Positions 28,152 through 36,800 of a DNA stretch of 64,000 nucleotides are shown here, piece after piece (position 1 is the stretch's first letter; each line of letters begins with the position of its first letter). A program made the position numbers and the translations under genes. The notes under the pieces are model-generated. The model was not told the origin of the DNA, did not search any database, and saw only the letters and a program-made list of their open reading frames with translations. Source of the stretch: Granulibacter bethesdensis CGDNIH1. Lineage in GTDB: Bacteria; Pseudomonadota; Alphaproteobacteria; Acetobacterales; Acetobacteraceae. Location: assembly GCF_000014285.2 (NCBI RefSeq), contig NC_008343.2, forward strand, positions 2,602,501-2,666,500. Direction: 5' to 3'.

Positions 28152-29183
28152 ATGCTTCCAGACATGGACTCGCACACACTGCATCATTCCCTGCTGACTT
28201 TCGACAGCCATATCGACATCCCGTGGCCGGACGGCCCAGGCGTGTTCGAAGACAGCCCGAAGCGGCATGTCGACATTCCCAAGATGGAGCGTGGCTCTCT
28301 CTCCGCCGGATGTCTGGTGGCCTATGTGCCGCAGGGGCCGCGCACCGATGAAGGCCGCAGCGCTGCCCGCGACCGCGCGCTGGCCATGCTGGAAACCATC
28401 CGGCGAATCGGCGAAGATGCTGCCTCCCACGGGAAATCCGTGCGCGTGGTCGATACCGCCGACGCCATCGAAGCGGCCCATCGCGACAAGGCCATCGCCA
28501 TCCTGCCCGCGGTCGAGAACGGTTATGCCATGGGCACCGACCTGACCGTGCTGGACCGGTTCCGTGCTTTGGGGGCGCGATATCTGACCCTGACCCATAA
28601 CGGCCATAACGATATTGCCGACTCAGCCCGCCCCATTCCGGCACTGGGTGATAAGGGGCCGGAGCATCACGGGCTGTCTGCTCTGGGACGGGACGTCATC
28701 CAGCGCCTCAACCGGCTGGGTATGCTGGTCGATGTCAGCCATGCCTCGAAAGAGACCATGCTTCAGGCGGCCGACCTGTCCACCACTCCGGTCGTGGCCA
28801 CGCATTCCTGTGTCCGGGCGCTGTGCGACCATCCGCGCAACCTCGATGACGAACAGCTTGATGTGCTGAAAAGCACGGGGGGGCTGATCCAGATCACCGC
28901 CATGGACGGTTTCCTGCGCAAGGGGGGCACGCTGGAAACGGTTGGCGTCGCGGATTTCGTCGATCACATTGATTATGTCGTGCGTCGCATCGGCATCGCG
29001 CATGTCGGTATTTCCTCCGACTTTGATGGCGGCGGAGAAATCACCGGCTGGCGGAATGCGGCGGACAGCCCGAACCTGACCGCCGAGCTGGTGAAGCGTG
29101 GTTATGACGAAGCCGCCATTCAGGCATTCTGGGGCGGCAATTTCCTGCGCCTGTTGCGAATCGCGGAGCAGCGTGCCGGCTGA
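28152..29183 (+). CDS. Membrane dipeptidase (renal dipeptidase family, peptidase M19)
   Basis: 343 residues with the binuclear zinc amidohydrolase layout of M19: LTFDSHIDIPW near residue 20 (HxD, metal 1), the bridging Glu in AILPAVENGYAMG, LTLTHNGHNDIADS, the Zn-ligand and substrate segment LVDVSHASKETM, VATHSCVRALCDHPRNLDDEQ, and HVGISSDFDGGG. The family cleaves dipeptides, including D-residue and dehydropeptides. There is no signal peptide, so it is probably cytoplasmic. An in-frame ATG at 28164 is a possible alternative start. It stands alone after the tRNA. Confidence 0.92.
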   Translation: MLPDMDSHTLHHSLLTFDSHIDIPWPDGPGVFEDSPKRHVDIPKMERGSLSAGCLVAYVPQGPRTDEGRSAARDRALAMLETIRRIGEDAASHGKSVRVVDTADAIEAAHRDKAIAILPAVENGYAMGTDLTVLDRFRALGARYLTLTHNGHNDIADSARPIPALGDKGPEHHGLSALGRDVIQRLNRLGMLVDVSHASKETMLQAADLSTTPVVATHSCVRALCDHPRNLDDEQLDVLKSTGGLIQITAMDGFLRKGGTLETVGVADFVDHIDYVVRRIGIAHVGISSDFDGGGEITGWRNAADSPNLTAELVKRGYDEAAIQAFWGGNFLRLLRIAEQRAG

Positions 29184-29210
29184 ACGAATACATGCCCTTC
29201 GAATCAGATC

Positions 29211-29524
29211 GGGGCGGTTGGCCCTCCCGTGCCAACCGCCCCGACAGCAAGGGGAAACCATGCCACACCTCGCTTTCCCCTTGCCTCCAGACGACGCGCC
29301 AACCCCTTTATGGCAGGCCGTCCGGGCGTTCCCTTCCGCCGAGCAGGGGGCTTTGCGGAACAGAACATCTCCTTATCAATCTGTTCCTCCCTTCCGAGCG
29401 GGACGAAAACCGGTCTGACGACCGATGTACCAGCGGGGGCCAGCACCGTTCGGATGGGGGAACATCGCCCACACTCTTATCAATCGCCCTCCGGAAATAG
29501 CGATTGATAATGATTCGCATTTAA
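29211..29524 (-). ncRNA. Candidate structured, possibly Fur-regulated RNA in a gene-free gap
   Basis: The 385-bp gap 29184-29568 has no credible protein gene. It contains four separate inverted repeats: GGGGCGGTTGG/CCAACCGCCCC (29211-29242); an 11-bp GCAAGGGGAAA/TTTCCCCTTGC (29247-29284); GGAACAGA/TCTGTTCC (29357-29387); and TTATCAATCG/CGATTGATAA (29477-29510). A Fur-like box lies at the right end. A transcript starting there and running left would end near the first, GC-rich stem. Direction and existence are inferred; no U-rich tract follows that stem. Confidence 0.3.
29501..29524. promoter_or_regulatory. Fur-like box in the dipeptidase-upp gap
   Basis: GATAATGAT at 29506-29514 followed by CATT at 29518-29521 matches the classical 19-bp Fur consensus at 13 of 19 positions. 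The adjacent GATTGATAA has two further copies of its complement TTATCAATC (29373-29381, 29477-29485), which could be additional half-sites. No annotated gene reads away from it. Confidence 0.5.
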
Positions 29525-29568
29525 AGGGTGGGCACAAGCCCCGTCAAGCCTCTTTTTTCCTTAGGCTC

Positions 29569-30219
29569 TCATTTCGTGCCGAACAAGCGATCTCCCGCAT
29601 CCCCGAGACCGGGCCGGATATAACCATGCGCATCCAGCTCCCGATCCAGCCCGACGGTGACGATCTCGATATCCGGATGGGCGGAGGCCAGATGACGCAC
29701 CCCTTCCGGTACTGCCAGCAGGCACAGAAAAATAATCTGAACCGCTCCGGCCTGTTTCAGCCGCGTGATCGCCGTGACCGCCGACCCTCCGGTGGCAAGC
29801 ATCGGATCGACCACCACCACCAGCCGCTCGGCAATATCGGCGGGGAGTTTCAGATAATACTCCACCGGTATCAGCGTTGCCTCATCACGATACAAACCGA
29901 CATGGCCGACCCGGGCGGCAGGGATCAGTTCAAGCAGCCCGTCCAGAAGCCCGCTGCCGGCCCGGAGAATCGAGACCAGACACAATTTCTTGCCAGTCAG
30001 AACCGGGGACCGCATCTTCTCCAATGGCGTTTCAATTTCGATATCCTCGACGGGCAGGGCGCGCGTGACCTCATACCCCATCAACAGGCTCATCTCCCGC
30101 ACCAGACGGCGAAACTCTCCGGTGGAGGTGTCATGACGCCGCAGCAAGGTCAGCTTGTGCTGCAACAGCGGGTGACGCAGCACCGTCAGAGTCGGGAAGG
30201 TCTCATCTGTCCGGTCCAT
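29569..30219 (-). CDS. upp: Uracil phosphoribosyltransferase
   Basis: 216 residues from the ATG at 30219. Family motifs are [71 protein letters not shown], and the PRPP loop [12 protein letters not shown]. The C-terminus [27 protein letters not shown] is typical. It salvages uracil to UMP. The frame remains open to 30465, but family alignment and the divergent mobA favour 30219. Confidence 0.98.
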   Translation of the reverse strand: MDRTDETFPTLTVLRHPLLQHKLTLLRRHDTSTGEFRRLVREMSLLMGYEVTRALPVEDIEIETPLEKMRSPVLTGKKLCLVSILRAGSGLLDGLLELIPAARVGHVGLYRDEATLIPVEYYLKLPADIAERLVVVVDPMLATGGSAVTAITRLKQAGAVQIIFLCLLAVPEGVRHLASAHPDIEIVTVGLDRELDAHGYIRPGLGDAGDRLFGTK

Positions 30220-30298
30220 GCACCCCGTCCCGCTGCTTTCGCCGCATCGTCGCATGTCTGTATGGCCAGGCGCCAGACAGGAAGCGAACAGAGTCACA

Positions 30299-30973
30299 AT
30301 GGCAAATGATGGTCCAGCCATACCCGGCATCGTTCTGGCCGGTGGTCTGGCCCGCAGAATGGGCGGTGGCGACAAGGGGTTGTGCCTGCTCCATGGCCGT
30401 CCGCTGCTGGCCCATATCTGTGCCCGCATCCGGCCACAGGTGGCCATGCTGGCCCTGAATGCCAATGGCGATCCATCCCGTCTGACGCAGGCTCTGCGCC
30501 AGGAGGCGGATTATCCGGCATGGGCGCCGACCACGATCCTGCCCGACAGGAGTCCGGATTTTTCCGGTCCTTTGGCAGGTGTGCTGGCAGGGCTGGCATG
30601 GGCCGAGTCGCATGGATTCACCCATATGCTGAGCGTGCCGGGCGATACGCCCTTTCTGCCGCCCGATCTGGTCCGCCGTCTTTGGCGCGCCCGGCAAGGT
30701 CTGACCGAGACCTCAACGGAAGCAACCCGAATCGCCCTTGCCCGTTCCGGCGACCGCACCCATCCCGTCATCGGCATCTGGCCTGTCATGCTGAAGGACT
30801 CACTGGCGCAGGCCCTGCAAAACGGCATGCGGCGCATCGGCCAGTTCACCGCCGCTTTTCCGGTGGCTCATGCCGAATGGGCCATCACCGCAGCGGGTGA
30901 TCCATTCATCAATATCAACACTCCAGCCGATCTGGACCATGCCCGGCTTGCAGGAGCAACCTTCCCGTCATGA
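30299..30973 (+). CDS. mobA: Molybdenum cofactor guanylyltransferase
   Basis: 224 residues. The N-terminal nucleotide-binding motif [18 protein letters not shown] (LAGGxxxRMGxxDK) is diagnostic. Further elements are [21 protein letters not shown] and [14 protein letters not shown], and the C-terminal [11 protein letters not shown] is typical. It attaches GMP to molybdopterin to make MGD/bis-MGD for molybdoenzymes. The ATG at 30299 fits the family N-terminus; an upstream ATG at 30254 would add 15 residues. Its stop overlaps the following esterase gene by 4 bp (ATGA). Confidence 0.96.
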   Translation: MANDGPAIPGIVLAGGLARRMGGGDKGLCLLHGRPLLAHICARIRPQVAMLALNANGDPSRLTQALRQEADYPAWAPTTILPDRSPDFSGPLAGVLAGLAWAESHGFTHMLSVPGDTPFLPPDLVRRLWRARQGLTETSTEATRIALARSGDRTHPVIGIWPVMLKDSLAQALQNGMRRIGQFTAAFPVAHAEWAITAAGDPFININTPADLDHARLAGATFPS

Positions 30974-31935
30974 CCGATCTCTCTCCCGATCCGCAGAGCC
31001 TGCTGCAGCCGGAAGCGGCCGGATTTCTGGCCCGTATGCAGCAACTGGACAGGCCAGGCCTGCACACAATGCCGCCGGAACAGGCACGGGCGATCTATGA
31101 TCGTGGTCAGCTGCATCTGAACCCGGACCCACCGCCCATTGCCGAGTGCCGCGACCTGTCCTGTCCCGTAGAAGGCGGCGAGATCACATTGCGGCTTTAC
31201 CGCAACGCACCGCCACGTTCGGAAGGCGATCCCGTATTTGTTTTCTTCCATGGCGGAGGCTGGGTGCTCGGTACTCTGGACACGCATGACGTGCCCTGTC
31301 GCCAGATTGCCATTGCCGCCGGAATCACCGTTATTTCAGTCGGGTATCGTCTGGCGCCGGAGCATAAATTCCCGACCGCGGTCAATGATGCCATCACCGC
31401 CTGCACGTGGATCGCACACAATGCCGCCATGCTGGGCATCGACCCGGCCCGCATCGCCGTCGGCGGTGACAGTGCCGGTGGCAATCTTGCGGCTGTGCTT
31501 TGTCTGACGGCACGGGACCAGCCCATCCTGCCCCACCCGATCCGCCAGCAGATCCTGCTCTATCCCAGCACGGATATGAGAGGACGGCAGGCAAGCCACA
31601 CCGTGTTCGGACAGGGATTCGGCCTGACATCCGACGCGATGCGATATTTCCTGACGCATTATCTCAGCTCACCGCACGATATACGGGACTGGCGAGCCTC
31701 CCCCTTGCTGGCCCCTCGGCATGATGCCCTGCCGGCAGCCCTGATCATCACCAGCGGGTGCGACCCGCTGCGGGATGAAGGGGAAGACTATGCCATCAAA
31801 CTGCGCGAAGCCGGGGTGCCGGTCTCGATGCAGCGTCTGGAAGGGCAGATCCATGGCTTCCTGACCATCGGCCGCTATTTATCCGCAGCCGGGGAAACCG
31901 TCGCTATGATCGCGGATTTTCTGCGCCGGCTTTAG
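30970..31935 (+). CDS. Alpha/beta hydrolase, hormone-sensitive-lipase (HSL) family esterase
   Basis: 321 residues. The HSL oxyanion motif HGGGWVLGTLDTHD lies near residue 90 and the nucleophile motif GGDSAGGNLAA near 163. The acid and base of the triad lie in SGCDPLRDEGEDY and GQIHGFLTI. The start overlaps the mobA stop (ATGA), so the two are co-transcribed, although no shared function is obvious. It hydrolyses short-chain esters of unknown identity. Its stop overlaps the convergent lipoprotein stop by 4 bp. Confidence 0.9.
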   Translation: MTDLSPDPQSLLQPEAAGFLARMQQLDRPGLHTMPPEQARAIYDRGQLHLNPDPPPIAECRDLSCPVEGGEITLRLYRNAPPRSEGDPVFVFFHGGGWVLGTLDTHDVPCRQIAIAAGITVISVGYRLAPEHKFPTAVNDAITACTWIAHNAAMLGIDPARIAVGGDSAGGNLAAVLCLTARDQPILPHPIRQQILLYPSTDMRGRQASHTVFGQGFGLTSDAMRYFLTHYLSSPHDIRDWRASPLLAPRHDALPAALIITSGCDPLRDEGEDYAIKLREAGVPVSMQRLEGQIHGFLTIGRYLSAAGETVAMIADFLRRL

Positions 31936-32423
31936 AAATAACCGACCCCGTTCACCACATCCTCCCCGGTCAGCCAGGGATAGTAGTCGTTGAATCCGGA
32001 ATAGGTCGGCATGCCCCCTCCCATCATCATGGGAGGAGTCATGGCGGCAGGCGGAGCAGGCTGAGCAGACGCGGCAGGCTGCTGGCTGGCCGCCTTGGCC
32101 TTCATCATGGCGGCCACATATCCGGCAGCCATGAGCACATTGCCGTGCTCCTGCATGCAGGTGAGATAATCCGGATAGGAATAGGTCCGCTTTGGTTCCG
32201 AAGCCGGCAGCCGGGCCAGCAAAGCCGGATCACCCGCTTTCTCGCGGCAGGTTTTGCCATCACTGCGATATTCCGCCAGCGATTTATACGGTCCCGGCAG
32301 AGCCACCAGCGGATTGCGCGGCGGGGTGGAATGTGTCGAGCATCCGCTGATCGCCATCATGACGGCCAGCCCGGCCAGAGAGCCAATCCGCCTTCCATCT
32401 CGTTTCATCCGCGTATCCTTCAT
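31932..32423 (-). CDS. Lipoprotein of unknown function, Met/Pro-rich C-terminus
   Basis: 163 residues from the ATG at 32423, supported by GGAGG 9 nt upstream (an ATG at 32408 with AAGGA is an alternative). A lipoprotein signal ends in AISGC. The mature part has PLVALPGPYKSLAEYRSDGKTCREKAG, a YSYPDYLTCMQEHGN segment with a second cysteine, and a hydrophobic Ala/Met stretch. The tail carries TPPMMMGGGMP. Two conserved-looking cysteines may form a disulphide. No family recognised. Confidence 0.75.
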   Translation of the reverse strand: MKDTRMKRDGRRIGSLAGLAVMMAISGCSTHSTPPRNPLVALPGPYKSLAEYRSDGKTCREKAGDPALLARLPASEPKRTYSYPDYLTCMQEHGNVLMAAGYVAAMMKAKAASQQPAASAQPAPPAAMTPPMMMGGGMPTYSGFNDYYPWLTGEDVVNGVGYF

Positions 32424-32585
32424 CCCGTCCTGCCTCCTTGAACCGCTTTTTCGCGCGACAGGAAAGGCACGACTAGCGTAGACCCACCCCTGTCCGATTG
32501 CCACCTGCGGTCGCGGCGGAGCAAGCGGCCCCTGTCGACAGGGGTCCCCCCCTCCGATGATCCCGCCCTGAAACGGAGACGTCTT

Positions 32586-33002
32586 TTGTCCGATATCGGT
32601 AACCCGTTCGACCACAAGCAGACCCCGCAGATCATGGAAGACGCCGGTCGTGCCATGCCGGGGCTGATGGCCCATGCCCTGCGCGTCCTCATCTGGGGCA
32701 CCTTTCACTTCTTCCTGTCGCTGATCGAGCAGATCGCAGCCCTGTTCGCGCCATTGCTGCTGGTTGTCGGCGGTATCTGGCTGGCGGTCAGGCATGCCGC
32801 AGGCATGGTCAACGTGCATGAAGACCATGTGCAGGAAGCCATCAGCCAGGCCACTGCCGTTCTCGGCCATGATGTCCTCATCGCCGGTCATATACTGTCA
32901 CCGTTAGGGCTGATTATTGACGGGCTGATTCTGGTTGCAATCGCTGCCGCCTGTCACACGTTGGGGTTGGTACTGATCAACGAAATGTATGCAGACAAAT
33001 GA
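32586..33002 (+). CDS. Small integral membrane protein of unknown function
   Basis: 138 residues from a TTG start at 32586, where GGAG lies 7 nt upstream. Two or three hydrophobic helices are visible: about residues 35-65 (LIWGTFHFFLSLIEQIAALF and on) and about 100-130. Between them is a polar stretch HEDHVQEAISQATAVLGHD. Its stop overlaps the start of a 48-residue lipoprotein (ATGA), so they form a small operon. No family recognised. Confidence 0.7.
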   Translation: MSDIGNPFDHKQTPQIMEDAGRAMPGLMAHALRVLIWGTFHFFLSLIEQIAALFAPLLLVVGGIWLAVRHAAGMVNVHEDHVQEAISQATAVLGHDVLIAGHILSPLGLIIDGLILVAIAAACHTLGLVLINEMYADK

Positions 33003-33145
33003 AGCCGCTTTCCCGCCTTTTCATCCTTGCCATGCTGACAATGACTCTGTTCGGGCTGACCGCCTGCCATACCGGGCGCTTCCAAAGCCAGGACGGTCGG
33101 ATTCGGGGCGGCTATGTCAGCGGCGGTATCGGACCGGGATTCTGA
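32999..33145 (+). CDS. 48-residue lipoprotein, translationally coupled
   Basis: The ATG at 32999 overlaps the preceding stop by 4 bases (ATGA). The signal sequence MKPLSRLFILAMLTMTLFGL leads to the lipobox LTAC (Cys 23). The mature part is only 26 residues, Gly-rich (GRIRGGYVSGGIGPGF). The signal, lipobox and coupling argue that it is expressed. Confidence 0.7.
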   Translation: MKPLSRLFILAMLTMTLFGLTACHTGRFQSQDGRIRGGYVSGGIGPGF

Positions 33146-33249
33146 CCCTGTTTTATTGATAAAAATTATAAATCATATAATAAGATTTTTTTAAATTTCC
33201 ATTGACGGTGCCGTTCAGCCTTCACACAGTAAGGTTGTCTGATGACGGC

Positions 33250-33452
33250 GTGCGGGAGAGTGCTTTCCCTCCTCACGGAGAATGGCCGCCGAAGGAGCAA
33301 CCCCCCGGGAACCTCTCAGGCCCATGAACCGCACGCTCAGGACACTCTGGAGAGAGGCCCGGCAGGGTCCGCCGAAGGGGAAATCCGGCTTTTTGCGGAA
33401 ACGCCAGCCGGGTGATGCTCTCAGGCACCAAGACAGACGGGGGCGACGGACA
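33250..33452 (+). ncRNA. Tandem glycine riboswitch upstream of malate synthase G
   Basis: Two consecutive gcvT-type aptamers are readable. The first has GCGGGAGAG (33253), CGCCGAAGGAGCAA (33287-33300) and CTCTCAGGCCCA (33313-33324). The second has CTCTGGAGAGAG (33346-33357), CGCCGAAGGGGAAA, a GCGGAAACGC hairpin, CTCTCAGGCACCA (33418-33430) and GACAGACGGGGGCGA. A short linker joins them, the usual tandem arrangement. The glcB ATG lies about 55 bases downstream. Glycine binding would couple glyoxylate/glycine status to malate synthase. Confidence 0.93.
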
Positions 33453-33506
33453 CGCGGAGACACGTGACCGGTCGCGTTCCCACCCCTGTCGAGGAACCGA
33501 ATCACG

Positions 33507-35723
33507 ATGAACGCGATCACCCTTGCCACCCGATCCCTTCTGCCCTCCGGCCTTCAGATTGCGCCGGTTCTGCATCGATTTGTGGAAGAGGAAGCGATGC
33601 CCGGCACTGGCATCACAGCCGAGGCATTCTGGGCCGCACTCGCCGTCGCCCTGCGCACATTGGGGCCCGCAAACGCTGCCCTGCTCAATCAGCGGAATAC
33701 GTTGCAGGCCGAGATCAACCAGTGGCACCGCGTCCATACGCTGCCGCAATCCGGCGTCGGTGCGGCACTGGCGGCACAATCCGACGCCTACCGCGCGTTT
33801 CTGCATGAAATCGGCTATCTGCTGCCGCCACCGGCCGCGTTTCAGGTCGATACCGCACAGGTGGATGATGAGATCGCCCATATCGCCGGGCCACAGCTCG
33901 TCGTTCCGGTCAACAATGCACGCTATGCTCTGAATGCCGCCAATGCGCGCTGGGGCAGCCTGTATGATGCGTTATACGGCACAGATGCCGTCGGACGTCA
34001 GCAAAGCGCGACGCGGGGCTATGATGAGGCACGCGGAGCCGAGGTTATAAGACATGGCCGCGCGGTGCTGGACATCGCAGCCCCTCTGGCCGAAGGCAGC
34101 CATGCCGATGCCATGCTCTATGCGGTACACAATGGTAAGTTACGGATTGCGCTGGCCAACGGACATGTGACCGGACTACGCGATGAGTCCGGATTCTGCG
34201 GATATACCGGCGCGCCTGATGCACCCAGCCGTATTCTGCTGGTCAGGCACGGGCTGCATCTGGAAATCCTGTTCGATCGCGACCATCGCGTCGGTCGCAA
34301 TGATAAAGCCGGTATTGCCGATCTGATTCTTGAATCAGCCCTGTCCACCATCATGGATGCGGAAGACTCCGTCGCCGCGGTCGATGCGGAGGACAAGGTC
34401 GAGGTCTATCGCAACTGGCTGGGTCTGATGCGCGGCGACCTGACGGTCAGGTTCGAGAAAAACGGCGCCGCCGTCGAACGTAGCCTGCATCAGGATCGGG
34501 TTTACACTACGCCTGATGGCAGCGGCAGCCTGACGCTGCCCGGTCGATCCCTGCTGCTGATCCGCAATGTCGGTCATCACATGATGACCGATGCGGTTAT
34601 GCTGGACGGGGCAGAGGTGCCGGAGACCATTCTGGATGCATTCATCACCAGCCTGATCGGCCTGCATGATCTGCGCGGGCGGCCCGGCAGGCACATCACC
34701 AACAGCCGAACCGGCAGCCTGTATATCGTGAAGCCGAAAATGCACGGGCCGGATGAGGTAGCCTGGGCAGCGCGGCTGTTCAGTACGGTGGAAGATGCGC
34801 TGACTCTGCCCCGCAACACCATCAAGATGGGCATCATGGATGAGGAGCGCCGGACCAGCGTCAATCTGGCGCATTGTATCGAAGCAGTCCGCAGCCGGGT
34901 GTTTTTCATCAATACCGGCTTTCTGGACCGCACCGGAGACGAAATCCACACCAGCATGGAAGCCGGTCCCATGCTGCGTAAGAACGACATGAAACAGACT
35001 GCGTGGTTCACGGCCTATGAAAACGGCAACGTGGATAGTGGGCTGGCCTGTGGTCTGCCCGGCCATGCCCAGATCGGCAAAGGCATGTGGGCGGCACCCG
35101 ACAACATGGCGGCGATGCTGGCCGAGAAAATCGACCATCAGCGCGCCGGGGCCAGTACGGCCTGGGTTCCTTCCCCCACGGCAGCCACGCTGCACGCGCT
35201 GCATTATCATCAGATCGACGTGGCGCAACGGCAGGCGACCATTGCCAGAGAAGGTGCCCGCACCTCACTGCATGCTCTGCTGACCCTGCCATTGCTGGAG
35301 GAGGCGGGGAAACTAACCGCTCAGGAAATCAGGGATGAGCTGGACAATAATGTTCAGGGTATTCTGGGCTATGTCGTCCGCTGGGTGGATCAGGGGATCG
35401 GCTGCTCCAAAGTACCGAACATCTACAATGTCGGCTTGATGGAGGACCGCGCCACGCTGCGCATTTCCGCACAGCACATCGCCAATTGGCTGCGCCATGG
35501 TGTCGTGAGCCGGGAACAGGTCGAAGAAACACTGCGCCGCATGGCCGTAGTGGTGGATGGGCAGAATGCGGGCGATCCCGCCTATCGACCCATCGCACCA
35601 GCCTTCGATGGACCCGCCTTTCTGGCGGCATGCGATCTGATCTTCAAAGGCACCGAGCAGCCAAATGGCTATACAGAGTTCGTGCTGCACCGCCGGCGTC
35701 GAGAGGCCAAAGCCCGGACCTGA
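33507..35723 (+). CDS. glcB: Malate synthase G
   Basis: 738 residues, the length of the G isoform. Characteristic regions are [89 protein letters not shown] (cofactor Mg site), [17 protein letters not shown] and the C-terminal [12 protein letters not shown] with the catalytic Asp region [17 protein letters not shown]. It condenses glyoxylate with acetyl-CoA to malate. No isocitrate lyase is adjacent. The upstream glycine riboswitch suggests that glyoxylate from glycine is the main substrate source. Confidence 0.97.
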   Translation: MNAITLATRSLLPSGLQIAPVLHRFVEEEAMPGTGITAEAFWAALAVALRTLGPANAALLNQRNTLQAEINQWHRVHTLPQSGVGAALAAQSDAYRAFLHEIGYLLPPPAAFQVDTAQVDDEIAHIAGPQLVVPVNNARYALNAANARWGSLYDALYGTDAVGRQQSATRGYDEARGAEVIRHGRAVLDIAAPLAEGSHADAMLYAVHNGKLRIALANGHVTGLRDESGFCGYTGAPDAPSRILLVRHGLHLEILFDRDHRVGRNDKAGIADLILESALSTIMDAEDSVAAVDAEDKVEVYRNWLGLMRGDLTVRFEKNGAAVERSLHQDRVYTTPDGSGSLTLPGRSLLLIRNVGHHMMTDAVMLDGAEVPETILDAFITSLIGLHDLRGRPGRHITNSRTGSLYIVKPKMHGPDEVAWAARLFSTVEDALTLPRNTIKMGIMDEERRTSVNLAHCIEAVRSRVFFINTGFLDRTGDEIHTSMEAGPMLRKNDMKQTAWFTAYENGNVDSGLACGLPGHAQIGKGMWAAPDNMAAMLAEKIDHQRAGASTAWVPSPTAATLHALHYHQIDVAQRQATIAREGARTSLHALLTLPLLEEAGKLTAQEIRDELDNNVQGILGYVVRWVDQGIGCSKVPNIYNVGLMEDRATLRISAQHIANWLRHGVVSREQVEETLRRMAVVVDGQNAGDPAYRPIAPAFDGPAFLAACDLIFKGTEQPNGYTEFVLHRRRREAKART

Positions 35724-35735
35724 ACAACGCTCCGA

Positions 35736-36332
35736 TCATTCCGGTTCATGATGAGCCGGAATGATCCCGCGTAACTGCCAGCCTCCGCCCCCCGCATTCA
35801 TCTCAACGCGGGAGAGGGGTGCAATGTCGATCCTCCAGAATGCCTCAACGGGCGCACCCAGCGCATGGATGACAGCAGCCCGCATCACGGCGGGATGCGT
35901 CACCGCCATGACATACCCACCTGAATGCTCAGCCACGCCATCCAGCCAGTTAGATACACGGCTGAGCAGGGCAGAGACCGATTCACCACCATGCGGCGCC
36001 GCATCAGGGTCTTTGATCCATGACTGCACCGCATCCCCCATGGTCTGTGCGCAATCGGCCAGAGTTCTGCCGCGCCACGTGCCGTACTCAAGATCCGCCA
36101 GCGTTGCTGTTATCTCCGTCTGCTCAGCCCGTTCAGGCAGGCGCAAAACCTCTGCCGTCTGCCACACCCTTAATTCGGGGGAGAGAAACAGGTGCCCCAT
36201 TCTGGCAGGCAGGGAGGGATTCCATATGGCCAGACGCCGCCTCTCCCGCTCTTCGATCGGCTCATCGCCTGGAAAGCGCGCCTGACGCGTGGCGTCGGTC
36301 GCGGCATGACACAGCAGGATCAGACGAAGCAT
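35736..36332 (-). CDS. Histidine phosphatase-superfamily protein with altered RHG motif, next to cbtBA
   Basis: 198 residues from the ATG at 36332 (GAAGG 5 nt upstream). The fold is that of phosphoglycerate mutase/CobC-like phosphatases: LILLCHAATDATRQARFPGDEP, FLSPELRVWQTAEVL, LADLEYGTWRGRTLADC, PHGGESVSALLSRV and VMAVTHPAVMRAAVIHALG. The canonical RHG triad reads CHA here, so the phosphate-binding Arg is missing while the nucleophilic His and the distal His (VTHPAV) remain. It is divergent from the cobalamin-riboswitch-controlled cbtBA, so a role in cobalt or cobalamin metabolism is likely but inferred. Confidence 0.8.
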   Translation of the reverse strand: MLRLILLCHAATDATRQARFPGDEPIEERERRRLAIWNPSLPARMGHLFLSPELRVWQTAEVLRLPERAEQTEITATLADLEYGTWRGRTLADCAQTMGDAVQSWIKDPDAAPHGGESVSALLSRVSNWLDGVAEHSGGYVMAVTHPAVMRAAVIHALGAPVEAFWRIDIAPLSRVEMNAGGGGWQLRGIIPAHHEPE

Positions 36333-36387
36333 CCCAGCCTTCTCCCCTTCGCAACATACGCTTTGCATTGACAGGAAAGGCCGGGAT

Positions 36388-36495
36388 TTTCTACGGTTCG
36401 TCCACTGTAAACATATGGAAGCCGGTGTAAATCCGGTGCGGTCGCGCCACTGTAATCAGCCTGAGAGGGCTGAAAGTCAGACCCTGTTTTTGCAG
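36388..36495 (+). ncRNA. Cobalamin riboswitch
   Basis: The core GCCGGTGTAAATCCGGTGCGG is followed by GTCGCGCCACTGTAA, a variable hairpin CAGCCTGAGAGGGCTG and AGTCAGACCC, the B12-box end. It ends about 60 bp upstream of cbtB and reads in the same direction, so B12 sufficiency should repress cobalt uptake. Confidence 0.93.
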
Positions 36496-36557
36496 ACTCT
36501 ATCCATTTTACCTGCCGTTTCATCGGGGCGCGCTTCCCCGTCAGGAGTTTCCACCCA

Positions 36558-36779
36558 ATGTCTGCCATTTATTCGACCCTTCCCCGTCCGACCGCCACCC
36601 CACTGTCTCGTCCGGTTCCGCTGCGGGATATTCTGCCTTGGACGCTGTTCGGGATGGTCATGTTACTGGCACTGTATTTCGTCGGCATTGAGGAAGGGGC
36701 CACCTCCCTGATTTCCGGCATGTATGTCCATGAATTCGTGCATGACGGCCGGCATCTGCTCGGCTTTCCCTGCCACTGA
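36558..36779 (+). CDS. cbtB: Cobalt transporter subunit CbtB
   Basis: 73 residues with one transmembrane helix (ILPWTLFGMVMLLALYFVGI). The C-terminal metal-binding signature HEFVHDGRHLLGFPCH, rich in His and ending in PCH, is diagnostic for CbtB. It lies 60 bp after a cobalamin riboswitch and 21 bp before cbtA. Its role in cobalt entry for cobalamin synthesis is known from comparative genomics. Confidence 0.95.
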   Translation: MSAIYSTLPRPTATPLSRPVPLRDILPWTLFGMVMLLALYFVGIEEGATSLISGMYVHEFVHDGRHLLGFPCH

Positions 36780-36800
36780 CGCCATTATTCTGACCGTATC

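Noticed and set aside
29425-30309. 294-codon plus-strand frame through upp
   Set aside because: upp on the minus strand has full motifs; the plus frame is its shadow.
33273-33881. 202-codon frame over the glycine riboswitch and glcB start, minus strand
   Set aside because: It overlaps a structured RNA with recognised aptamer cores and the malate synthase start.
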